A stretch of 64,000 nt of DNA, taken from positions 1,736,001 through 1,800,000 of the forward strand of contig OY723310.1 in the NCBI GenBank assembly GCA_963210315.1, read 5' to 3'. Both the position numbers and the translations under genes were made by a program. This DNA comes from Rhynchopus euleeides. Lineage: Eukaryota > Euglenozoa > Diplonemea > Diplonemida > Diplonemidae. The notes under the pieces are model-generated. The model was not told the DNA's origin. It searched no databases and worked only from the letters and a program-made list of their open reading frames with translations. This document shows, piece by piece, positions 30,614-40,500 of this stretch; positions within the stretch are counted from its first letter, which is position 1; every line of letters starts with the position of its first letter.

Positions 30614-30741
30614 TTTTTCGCGAAAATGCCACTTTTTGAAAAGTGGCATTATCGCGAAACTTTCAAAAAAAACAGGGCATTATCGTAAATAACCCTTTTT
30701 GAAAACAGCGCCCACCCCACAAACAAACGTGTGTGTCACAG

Positions 30742-31194
30742 CCCGAGCGTATCCAATCCTGCACTTCAATGATGAAGAAGACGGCTGTTCTCGGTGAGAT
30801 CTGCAGCCCTGAATGCCTCGAAGATATCGCCGCTCACATGTACCCTTCTGTGTTCCTTCCCCGCCAGACCGTAGTATCAGCGGTGCATCAGTGTGACGCG
30901 CTGTGTATCATGTTTACCGGAAAGGCGGCAGTGATGAGCCCTTTGCTCTCCAAGTCTGCTTTCATCCGGGCCGGGGACGTCATCGGACTGTCTCTAGTGG
31001 CTGTCCACCGGTGGCTGTTCATGGTGCAGGCGGTGACGGGGTGCGACGTGTGGCGCATCGATAGGGAGTGCCTGCTGGATATACTAGACAGGTACGGCTA
31101 CCTGCATGCAATCTCCTCTGCGATGAAGCGCGAGTTTTATGACAATACAGCGTCCATCGAGGATCTGTTGAAGCGGCGGAAGACGCCGTCTGGG
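30742..31194 (+). CDS. CNB-domain protein, exon 2 (residues 401-551)
   Basis: The acceptor tgtgtgtcacag|CCC at 30741 is in phase 0, matching the phase-0 donor at 3428. The encoded stretch (MMKKTAVLGEICSPECLEDIAAHMYPSVFL...) lines up with the start of the second CNB domain in exon 1 (LRKSPLLSNISDSDGEALL), so this is a third CNB-like domain. Its cassette (AGDVIGLSLVAVHRWLFMVQ) lacks the FGE and R signature, so it is probably non-binding or structural. The exon ends GGG|GTATGT at 31194, phase 0. The continuity of frame, phase and domain repeat across 27 kb is the main evidence that the gene is still one unit. Confidence 0.75.
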
Positions 31195-31387
31195 GTATGT
31201 CCCGTGAGTCTGTGGCGTGCCGCTCCCTCTTCTGCTCAGGCAGTGATCAGTGCTGCAACCCACAGCACCCGCATGTTGATATCAGACTTCCTCAGTTCCT
31301 GTGTGCGGTCGTACTCTGGTGCGCCTCACCTCTCCAGTGTTTTTCAGCGTTGTCTCCTGCGCCCCTCCACTGCACCCGCATCCGCAG

Positions 31388-31798
31388 ACTCACACCTACC
31401 CGCCGCTGCTTCACCCCTGTGTGGGGCTGCCGGAAGGGATGAGGACGCCGTTCCATTTCGAGCCGCTCCGCGACAGGTCGCTGCCTATTTGCATCCCTCC
31501 TGTCAGTCCGAAGGGGGCCTCGCGCAGCCCGCGCAGCACACAGAGAGAGAACATCGGTGCGCTCGCAGTCAACCCACTCCCGGAGGCGAAGAAGTTCTGG
31601 CTGGTTCTGAAGCCGACGCTGCGGCACGACACGATGCCAGCCAAGCCCATCCGCGAGGCGGAGCAGCTGTTGGTGCCTGCCAGGCAGAAGCGGCAGCTGC
31701 ACAGCACGCAGGACTTGCTTGAGGTGCTGGACTCGATTGTCCCTCCCACACGGTGCCTCATGCCGCGCCCACCCATGAAGCTGATTACACAGGGGTGA
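31388..31798 (+). CDS. CNB-domain protein, exon 3 (residues 552-687) and stop
   Basis: The acceptor catccgcag|ACT at 31387 is again phase 0; intron 2 is 193 bases. The exon gives THTYPPLLHPCVGLPEGMR..., a proline- and basic-rich C-terminal tail with no domain (KFWLVLKPTLRHDTMPAKPI; RQLHSTQDLLEVLDSI) and stops at TGA 31796-31798. Total predicted protein 687 residues. Confidence 0.7.
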   Translation, partial: THTYPPLLHPCVGLPEGMRTPFHFEPLRDRSLPICIPPVSPKGASRSPRSTQRENIGALAVNPLPEAKKFWLVLKPTLRHDTMPAKPIREAEQLLVPARQKRQLHSTQDLLEVLDSIVPPTRCLMPRPPMKLITQG

Positions 31799-32042
31799 TG
31801 CAGCAAAGGGCCTGGGGGGCAGGTGGCAGGCCGGTTGGTTGCATCGCGTCGTCCTGCACGGGCTTGTGCAGAGAGCTATTATTGACTACCTGTGTGGTAA
31901 AAATACTGCCAGTTTGCGGTTTGTTCTCCGATCCTGGAAGAAAGACAAGGCGGTGTCCTGCAGCCTTCTCCTGGTGGGGAGCAATGCAGTTTTCTCTACT
32001 CAAGTGGGTATTTCGCTTGTGGTGCCGGACACGGTGCGTTAT

Positions 32043-32235
32043 TTTTTTTTCCGCACACTCGTGTGAGCAGAAAGTTACCCACCACAGCAAGCATCCAAAC
32101 GTGCTCTATACACTAACCCCACCCTTCATCAGGCTCAGGGTGTGATTATCATTGTGTGTAGAAGCGTCAACGCATCAAACAAACAAAATACAGGCTAAGA
32201 GCGGTTGCTGCTGAATGGTGAAGTGACTTTTTGGT
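32043..32235 (+). repeat. Dispersed repeat P, copy 2 (3' of the CNB gene)
   Basis: Direct copy of 3484-3662 with one extra segment (cgtgctctatacactaac) and a few differences. Lies about 245 bases past the CNB stop codon. Confidence 0.7.
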
Positions 32236-34050
32236 GCGTTTCCTCCTCTGAGAACCGCGGGCGAACCTTGTTTTGTGGGAGCCTCATGCAATGCAGGAGG
32301 AAAATGAAACACGGAGAAAATTAGGTCCGATTTGGGTTTACGGCACGTGCTGCGCGGTAAATGCAGAGCCACATCTCACCTCAGCACAGGTCGAGGTGTG
32401 TGCGGTTCACCACAACCTCTCCCCCCCCCCATTCATTGCCGAATGTTTGCCATGGTACCGAAGCCCCATCCAACCCCTACTGAGCGGAGGGGCAACGGCC
32501 CTTGGCGTTGTGTCGCAGCTGTGCCGGTGACGACACCCTTCGATGAGGTGGGCCACTTCTTCCCTGCAGGTGTACGTTTTACAGCGTAGCCGACAAAAAA
32601 CAAGTCAACCTTTCTGTGTCTTCGGTGCCCAGCCCGCCCCTCCATTTTCATGGCAGGGGCGTGATGTGTGCCACGGTGGGGCATGGGGTGGCGGTGGTGG
32701 TGGTTCTGACCCCCTCGATTCCGCGCTGCTTTGCAGTTTTATGCTACACACAGTGCCCCCCTCCCCCCTCCACCCCCCCTCTTCTACCTCTACTTCTATT
32801 TCACTACACCCTCTCCATCTCCATCTCCCTCGGCCTCAAATTTTTTCCGACTTCTGAGGCTGGGTCGGAGCCGCCACCACACGACCCCGCCACTCCTTCC
32901 CCACCCCCGCCCCGCCTCCCTTCTCCGCGTCGAGCCACTAGGCCCCCAAACGTTCCGCACACAGGGCACGACTGTCAACGATCTGGCGGGTCAGATCAGA
33001 CAGGTCGACTAGCAAGTGTAAATGCATGGCAGGTGCCACTCGGCACTATATAAGTGATATGTTATGATGCCTATGGACGGCCTGCCCCTGTGTCACTGTG
33101 TGTGCCAGGCGTGCCACATTGCAGCTAGTTTAACTCGGTCACACTTAGTTTTGTGAGGCGATCCGCTGTTTTCTCTCCTTGTCTGCGTTACTGAGCGACG
33201 GAAGGCCCTATGGAAGATCGAAGCGATGCCTTCCGGCATGTTTTGTGGTATTACTAGTTACGAGCGACGAAGCGTAGCGAAGTCGCGAAGTAACGAAAGA
33301 AACCGTACGACTGCAAAATCTTTTGTAGTAAGACAGCAAGTGTGCCTTCAAACAAGTGTGCGCTCAACAACAATTATTCTGGAATTATTCTAGCAAGTCA
33401 GCTATTATCCCACAGCTGACTTGCTGGACAGGGTGTTGATATTAAAGTGAAGGGGTGTGCGATTTTTCATCCGGGTAGGGGCAGCTTCGGGGAAAATGTG
33501 CCAGCTTTTGGTAGCCAGCACAGCGGTTTTGAGTTGAAAGAACGCAACGCCATATGTGCCTCCCGCCACCGTCAAGGGGCACCCTCTTCTTGTCCCACAT
33601 CTCCCAGGCTTATTCCTGGTTCCACCTTTTCCCTGTCTTGAAGAGCACCACATGTATGCCCGACAGGCTCTGACACGCTCTGTTCAACTTCTCTTTCGCC
33701 ACGTTTCGTGAAACTATGCTCGAAAGGGCCTTCCGGATGAAGTGTCTGAGTGTTCTGCATTCACTATATTATCTGGCAATCAGCTGTCAGGATTCGGCTC
33801 TCACTTCTTCGCAGCAAGATGATGCGCAACAAGGAACCGGCTGTCCGCCCTGCCCCCCCCCGCACCCCCGCCCCACATCCATGCCGAGGGCCACACCCTT
33901 CTCGACTTGACTGGCCAGCAAACCCCACCCCCCGCCCTGCCTCTGAGTGAAGGGGTGTGCCTTGCCTCTTGCCACCACACACTCCACAGGACACCCTCAT
34001 ATCCCCAGAGGTGTTCCCTCACCCCCACCCGCCCGCCCCGCAGCCTGGCA
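32236..34050. other. Intergenic region between the CNB and membrane-protein genes
   Basis: No convincing gene. It holds a stretch at 32290-32400 loosely repeated at 35870-35990 (acatctcacctcagcacagg / cgtctcacctcattgtcagg); C/T-rich tracts at 32755-32830 similar to 36210-36260; a motif around 33085-33165 shared with 35660-35740 and 63385-63450; and at 33255-33470 a diverged relative of the B-element interior. Confidence 0.4.
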
Positions 34051-35397
34051 ATGGCCGAGGCATCACGTCCGACACCACACTTGAAACGCATGGGGTACAT
34101 GGGTCCGTTGCCTGTGACCACAGACCGGCGGGTGTCAGACCTGGGCTGGGGCAGCAGGGGGTATGGGTACGGCATGGCAGGGCCGCGCAACCCCGCACCC
34201 CAGGTGCAGCACACTTTCGCAGGTGAACATCAGCAGCAGCTGCCTCACTGGTCACAGCTGGGGAACGAAGTCTGGGCCGGTGACACTGCGCACGAGCCCC
34301 ACCCAGATGCGCCCTCGAATGCAGTGGATGCTGCCGCCTCTCGACCCGCTTTCGAGCAGAGCAACCAGACGTCTGTATCTTGGCTCTTGTCAGCCGTATT
34401 TTTGTGGCTCCTGCTCACGGCCTACCTGGGCGCATTCTACATCGTGAGGTACGTTAGCTATATGTTCCTCCATATGGTGCCGCATACTGTATTCGACATC
34501 ATCATCCTGCTGATCGCTCCTGTATTCATTGCGGCGCCCGTATTTAGTGAAGCTGAATTTGTGGTGCTTTCCGCACTCGGCCTCGCTGGGAAATCTATCA
34601 GGATTTACCCGAGATGGACTATCTGGCCGTTATATCTTGCGGTGATCGGCATGATCGTAACCGCCTTTGCTTCGAAAACCTTTGAGCATGTGGATGAAGT
34701 GAACCTGGCAAGGGAGGGAAGTGCAGCGGATCAGGCCTACCTCACGGGCTGCATGCTGGAGCCCAACTACACCCACATATCCCTTCCCCTCAATGAGACG
34801 TACTTCATCCTTGCTGACCCCGGGTGGACCGTCGACTGGGAGAAGCGGAACCAGAAGACACTATATGGTTGGGACTTTGTGCTTGCCCCCATCGTGTACC
34901 GTGGCCCGGTGAAGGGGTGCAACTTCAGCACCCCGATGTACGCAGCGTGTATCGACAGGAACACGTCAATGGAGGCCTGCTGGCTGGAGGATTCACAGCA
35001 GGGGGCGTACATGCCTGCGCGGCGCCTCCGGGCTGTGCCTTACTGGCTGCATGACGGTGAGGAGTTTCTCAAGTTTGGGGTCAACGAGACCCAGGTGCTC
35101 GAGGTCAACTCACCCATGTTGGAGGAGGTGAAGGAGTACATCATCTTCCATGAAAACGAACTCTACGAGCAGCTGTTGCTGCTGTGCCTGCTATGGGTGG
35201 CTGTGAGCCTGCTGCTGTTTGTCAGACTGGGCGTGGGTGTCTGGACGGGGGAGGCAGACTCGATCGGCAGCGGCGAGGCAGGGGGGCAGCCGGAGGGGCG
35301 GTCGGGCGACGACCCAAGCGAGGGGCACCACTGCCTCCACAACCCGCTGCTGCAGAGCGGCACCCATCAGGTTGATGCGAATTGTGCGAATATTTAA
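34051..35397 (+). CDS. Multi-pass membrane glycoprotein, unknown function
   Basis: The start ATG 34051 (ggcaATGG) is preferred to upstream in-frame codons in C-rich leader. The 448-residue product has a hydrophilic, low-complexity N-terminus of about 110 residues, then hydrophobic helices about 111-135 (WLLSAVFLWLLLTAYLGAFY), 147-167 (DIIILLIAPVFIAAPVF) and 188-207 (WPLYLAVIGMIVTAFA), a loop of about 170 residues with several N-x-S/T sites and paired cysteines, and a last helix near 383-405 (LLLLCLLWVAVSLLLFV) before an acidic Gly/Ser tail. The loop is likely extracellular or lumenal. I do not recognise the family. No intron needed. Confidence 0.75.
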   Translation: MAEASRPTPHLKRMGYMGPLPVTTDRRVSDLGWGSRGYGYGMAGPRNPAPQVQHTFAGEHQQQLPHWSQLGNEVWAGDTAHEPHPDAPSNAVDAAASRPAFEQSNQTSVSWLLSAVFLWLLLTAYLGAFYIVRYVSYMFLHMVPHTVFDIIILLIAPVFIAAPVFSEAEFVVLSALGLAGKSIRIYPRWTIWPLYLAVIGMIVTAFASKTFEHVDEVNLAREGSAADQAYLTGCMLEPNYTHISLPLNETYFILADPGWTVDWEKRNQKTLYGWDFVLAPIVYRGPVKGCNFSTPMYAACIDRNTSMEACWLEDSQQGAYMPARRLRAVPYWLHDGEEFLKFGVNETQVLEVNSPMLEEVKEYIIFHENELYEQLLLLCLLWVAVSLLLFVRLGVGVWTGEADSIGSGEAGGQPEGRSGDDPSEGHHCLHNPLLQSGTHQVDANCANI

Positions 35398-37569
35398 GCA
35401 CATGCATGATGCGTAAAAGTGTAGGAGTGCTTCCGACGACCTGCTTCTTTTTTGTGTGTCTTGCTATCTCGTGTTCACATGTGCTCCACACCCATCAATC
35501 GGTACATCAGCCCCGTATGGGCGGAAGGTGTGGAATGGATGCCCCCCGCCCGATGCTCTCCTTATGGCGTGCGGTGTCACAGGCTGCAGCAGGCAGCCTG
35601 GGTTACTCCGGATGTGCATGCAGGCAAGCAGCCCACTCGGATGTGGTGCCTCTCGAACCTTGTCTTCACTCTGTGTCGCTGTGTGTCTAAGCTGTGTCGT
35701 GTTGCCGCCTATACTGTGAGGCAGTGCGCTTAATTGCTTTCCTGCACTTCAGGGAAAGGCCACTGTGGGTTCACAAAGGCCTTTTGCTTTTCACGCATCA
35801 AGGAGGTTCAGATCAAAAGCATCGTCCTTTTCATTCACTCATGTGGCTCCCGTCACAATGTTTCTGTTCTGTAGCCTCATGCAACGAAGGGGGAAACGGA
35901 TCACGAAGTCGGCAGCTGACTGAGCCTGCGGCACGCGTGCTGCCGCAATGCAGGGCCACGTCTCACCTCATTGTCAGGTCGAGGTGTCACTAAACTGCCC
36001 AAAAAAACCACCAGAAGACCCACCCCAGATCGGCCCGTGAAATGTGGTGTCGGGGGGTGTTTCGAACACCTTGTTCCTCCCCCCAAATGAACAACACGTT
36101 CCCATGTGTGTGAAGAAAGTGGATGTGTTCCCCCTTCTGTTCCTCAGCTGCCCACGTGCCACGGCACTGGGCAGCTGCCCTACCCCCCCCCCCCCCGCCC
36201 CTCCCCCACCACCCTCTCCCTTTTGCTTCCTTCTACTTCTACTTCACTACGCCCTATCCCTTTGAACTTACCTGACACCACCCTTCTCCGTTGGCACGGT
36301 TTAACCATCCCCACCTTTATATCGCCCCAGTGATACTTGCAGAGCCCGATAGCAGCACAGTTGACACCGAGCGAACGATATGAATACGAATCGGGCGTCG
36401 CGGGATGGATTCTTTTCATGAAGAATTTTCATCAAGAAGAACGCACGCAAGAACACAATGAAGTTGCTCGCAGCACCATCTCCTCCGAGAGATGGCCCAA
36501 ATGCGAAATCACAAGAGCGTCACAGCTGACTGTCGTCTGGGGGGTGGGGTGGTGGTCACAAGGAGGCCCGATCTGAGACACCACGCGGTAGAGGGTGTGT
36601 GGGCTGTCTTTCTCCTTTCTCCCATAATTCTGTTTTGCCACTTCGGCACTCAACAGCCTTTCTCCCGTGCGGATCCGAAAGCATCGCACAGCCAGATGCG
36701 GCTGTGGCTGCAGAGGCCTTCTTCTGCGTTTGTTTTCGAAGAAACTCTCGTTTTCTGCCGGTTGGCTGTCAAGCTCGTTGATATTATGCAGCCTCGTTGG
36801 GGGCCCCTCGCTACCAGATGTGACTGAGTGAGATAAAGTCAGAGAGGGTCCACTCGCTGACTGACAAGCTGTATAGCGCATAAGTTCTCGTCGTGCGTTA
36901 GTTTTTCGTGGACCTTCTGTACGATGCAGGTCCGCTTATCCAACATAGCCAATGACAAGCTGTGATGAGCTGTGACTGGGAGCGAGGGCCCCCGTTACAC
37001 AGAGTTCTCCCACTTTCCACATCGTGCAGGCAACAGTGATTCCCCTCCCCCAGCCTCGGCCCACACCCTGCACGTTGGAGTGAAGACAGCCCGACTCTTG
37101 CTTGCAATAGCGAGCAGCCCACTCCGAGTCACCTCCGGTGCCACAACAGCGCCAGGCCGGAAGCACCACTCTGGAGGCATCTCAGCGCAGCAAGCTTGCA
37201 TGCCACAACAGCAGGGTGAAGGCAACGGGGGGGTGGGTGGGGGGCAAAGCTCAGGCCAACGAGCGAGCCTTGTCCCCTGACAGTGTGTATGTCCCGAGTG
37301 CCCGTGTGCTGACAGTGGGCATGTCCCGGTGAAATACTCACCACATCCTGAAGGTGGTCACACCCTCGCATCATATTTCCTCCAACACACAAAGCTGTGC
37401 TGTATTTGAGATGGTACCTAATGCTAGGGTACCCGAGGGAATGTCGCCCCCTCAACAGAGGCCGAGGGGGGTGACATTACCTGCCGCGGCGAGTGTTCCC
37501 ACAGCGTGCTGCCCTGTAGGGCGACCCGATGCGATCCCCCCCGGAACACATCCCAGGTCGGTGGGTGGG
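35398..37569. other. Intergenic region between the membrane-protein and NLR-like genes
   Basis: No convincing gene. Contains the shared motif at 35660-35760, a C/T tract at 36180-36260, a stretch resembling 32290-32400, and foldback element R copy 2 (36799-36993). Confidence 0.4.
36799..36993. mobile_element. Short foldback element R, copy 2
   Basis: gggggcccctcgctaccag on the left, inverted ctgggagcgagggccccc on the right; inner word tgtgactgagtgagat matches the right arm of R1. About 100 bases longer than R1 in the middle. Confidence 0.5.
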
Positions 37570-40500
37570 ATGGGGGCGAGCGCGAGTGTGCAGGGGCACG
37601 GGCGGCCGTGGTGGGGCAGTACACGCGAAGTGAAGGAGGCACTGGAGGGGGGCAAGTGGCGGCAGCTGCTGGAGGAGCACAAGGCGGATGCGAAGGCGGC
37701 GGATCCACACACCGGGCGGACGCTGCTGCACGAGGTGTTGCAGCTCGCGTGCAGGGGGGTTCCCGCTGCTGTCGAAGCAGTCGAGTTTCTGGTGGGGTGC
37801 GGGGCAGCCAGCGTTGCGGACGGCGAGGGGCGCACACCGGTATGGTACGCGCTGCAGCACCGTGAGGGCGAAACACGCAGTGCGCTTCTGGCGGCGCTCG
37901 GCGAGCAGGTGGGGAAGATGCAGTCGGAGGTGGCCAGCAGGTTGCGGCGCTTCCTCACAGACGAGTGGCCGCGCTTGAGGACACGTGCTGAAGCTGTTGC
38001 TGCTGCTGCATGCCGCAGTGCATCGGACGCACAGGAGTCGCAGCCGCCTGCTCAGTCGGTGCCACAGGAGCCCCGCACACACAAACCCAGTGACAAGGAC
38101 AAGACGAGCGAGCTTCTGAAGAACCACGTGGGCGGGCGGAAAATCTGCTTCACGCGCAACGACGCGGCGTGTGAGACACCGCTGCTGGAGTGGCTGGTGC
38201 AGCTGCTGGAGGTGCAGCCGGATCTCGGGTACCGGGCAAAGCACGTCGACAGCATGCTGCTGGGGCTGCGGTTTGTTGTGCAGCGGCTGCTGCAGCGTGT
38301 GGAGGCAACACCAGACGAGATCGAGGACTGGATGGCGGTGGACGACTGGTTCGAGCATCTGTGTGCAGGCTACCTCTTCACCTGCGACTGTGTGGACTAC
38401 AAGATCGACGCGAAGGGCGATATTGAGTGCGACAGAGACGATGCGCCCATCGTCACGGCTGACCAGTACCACAAGAACTTCACCGACGCGGCTGTGCTGC
38501 GGAACCACGGAGTGGACTCCGTGCGGCCCGCACTGTACTTCGGGATGAACCGGGCGATGCGGGAGATCGGGCTGTTGAAGGAAGCGCAGGAGTCTGGCAA
38601 CGCGTTTGGTCTTCAGAAGGCACCGGAGCTGCACGTCTTTGAGACGTTCCAGCCGCTGATCACGAAGCTGACGCGGCTGATCCGGAGCCGGCGGCCGAAG
38701 CTGGTCACGGTGTTCCGTGGGATCAACGTGAACGTGTCGGCGCAGTACAAGGTGGGGACGTCGGTGGTGTGGAATGCCTTCACGTCGACGACGGAGAATC
38801 AGGATGTGGCGAAGACCTTCATGTACGGGAAGGCGGGGACGTTCTTTGTGATTGTGGCGAAGCAGGGTGCGGCGGAGGTGGGGTTCGCAAGCGTGTTCCC
38901 GCAGGAGGCGGAGCTGCTGTACGACAGCAACATCGAGTTCCGGGTGCAGTGGAAGCTGTCCCCGACGCTGCTGCGGATGGTGGGGCAGCCCTTCGACGTG
39001 ATTGTGATGCAAGAGGTGGCTGGGCACGACGAACACGACACCAGTACCGGCGCGCAGACACAGTCGCATGATGTGGCGGATCAGGTTGAGGCGGTGCGGC
39101 AGGTGCTGAAACACACGGCGTCGCTCTTCGCGGGGTTCCTGGACGGCTACGTGGAGGGCAGGGTCGGGGACGACACACATGTGGCGGAGTCGAAGACAAG
39201 GATGCTGCTGCACGAGGTGGACGAGTGGCTTGCGGCAGACGGGCACGGGGAGGAGGGGGCGAGGGCGAGGGAGACGCCGCGGGACCCGCTGTGCCTGGTC
39301 GGGGACGGAGGGACCGGGAAGACATCTGCGGCGGTTGCGGTTCTGTGCCACCTGCTGCAGGAGAAGGAGAAGGCAGACGGGGTGGCGGCACAGAGAAAGA
39401 AGCCCGTGTTCCCTGTCTTTGTGGCGCTGCCGGCGATTGGTGCGTCCACCTTCACAAAACTCGGCGGGATCGACGAGTTCATCCGGAAGTCCTTCGGGCT
39501 GGAGGAGACTGCGTTCGATTACCTGAGCAGGGCGTACGACGTTGTGGTGATCCTGGACTCGCTGGATGAGGTGGGGCTGACGCAGGATCATTTGGACGGG
39601 GCGTACAAGGCCAGTGGCCAACAAGGGGTGCTGCGGCTGCACCCGTGGTGTGCGAAGCAGTGCAGCGTCATCGTGACGACACGCAGCGAGTACCTGAAGA
39701 GTGTGGGACACACACCGTCGCAGATCTGCGGCAACGGAACGAGGTCGCTGTACATGCAGCCCTTCACGCAGAATGACGCGAAGACGTACATCAGCAAGGT
39801 TCGTCCGGTGTCGAACGCAGTTCCTCCACAAACAGGCGTTGAAGGAGGTGCTGTCGCAGCTGCGCAACCCGTTTCTGCTTCACATGGCGTGCTACGCGAG
39901 GGGCGCTCTGGCGTCGGGCAGTGCACAGGCACAGCAGTCCCTGAGTGATGTGGCGGTGTACGAGGCGTACCTGCAGGCGCACGTCGAGGTGGGGTTGTGC
40001 CAGGGGACGGCTGCTGCTGGGGAGCGCACGACGGAGGGCAAGCTGACGGCAGACGTTGCAGCACGCGTGGAGGAGGTGCTGCGGGTGGGGGAGCTGATTG
40101 CGTGCGCGATGCTGGAGGCACAGACGTGGCAGGGAGTGCTGGGCACAGAGCGGGCGCGCCTGTTGAAGGAGGACAACGTGGGCAATGACGAGGCGAACAA
40201 GGCGTTCCGGCTGCTGCCCTTCCGTGTGGAGAGCTTCGAGGACGACAGCAGTGCGTTTACATTCCGGCACAAGACGCTTGGGGAGTTCCTTGTCGCACGG
40301 CGGCTGTCACGGGAGGGCGGTGTGGCCGACACGCTTGGGTCGAAGGTGCGTAGGGCCTTTCAGCCAGGATGCACCGAACGTGATGCAGTACTTTGCGGAC
40401 ACGGTGCTCGCATGTGGAGGCCAAGTGCGGGATGCAAAGGTGACGTCCGAGCTGCTGCCACTGGTGCTGGCGAGTCGCGCCGCTGGTGATGGCGAGACGG

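Larger units (their letters stand above)
4131..30695. mobile_element. Outer element E: 26.6-kb composite insertion with 82-bp terminal inverted repeats and 9-bp target duplication
   Basis: The left end at 4131 (GGGTTATTTACGATAATG...) and the right end at 30695 are inverted copies over 82 bases (4131-4212 and 30614-30695) with no mismatch that I can find. The 9-mer TTTTTGAAA stands directly outside both ends (4122-4130 and 30696-30704), so the ends define one insertion event. A 9-bp duplication is the hallmark of Mutator-like elements, but no Mutator transposase is recognised inside, so the superfamily is inferred. The terminal repeats contain short hairpins (tggcattatcgcga words). Everything between is other elements nested in it: G, H1, I, J, A1-A3, the tyrosine-recombinase retroelement, K, M1 and satellites. 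Confidence 0.85.

Noticed and set aside
32616-33053. 145-codon frame downstream of the CNB gene
   Set aside because: Low-complexity Pro/Leu sequence from C/T tracts; a similar tract at 36180-36300 is clearly non-coding.
37477-39867. 796-codon minus-strand open frame opposite the NLR-like gene
   Set aside because: Composition is Arg/His/Leu/Pro-rich and mirrors the GC-rich third positions of the real gene; no domain. Same for 59616-61553 opposite the mannosidase gene and 47303-49621 opposite the hydrolase gene and M2.
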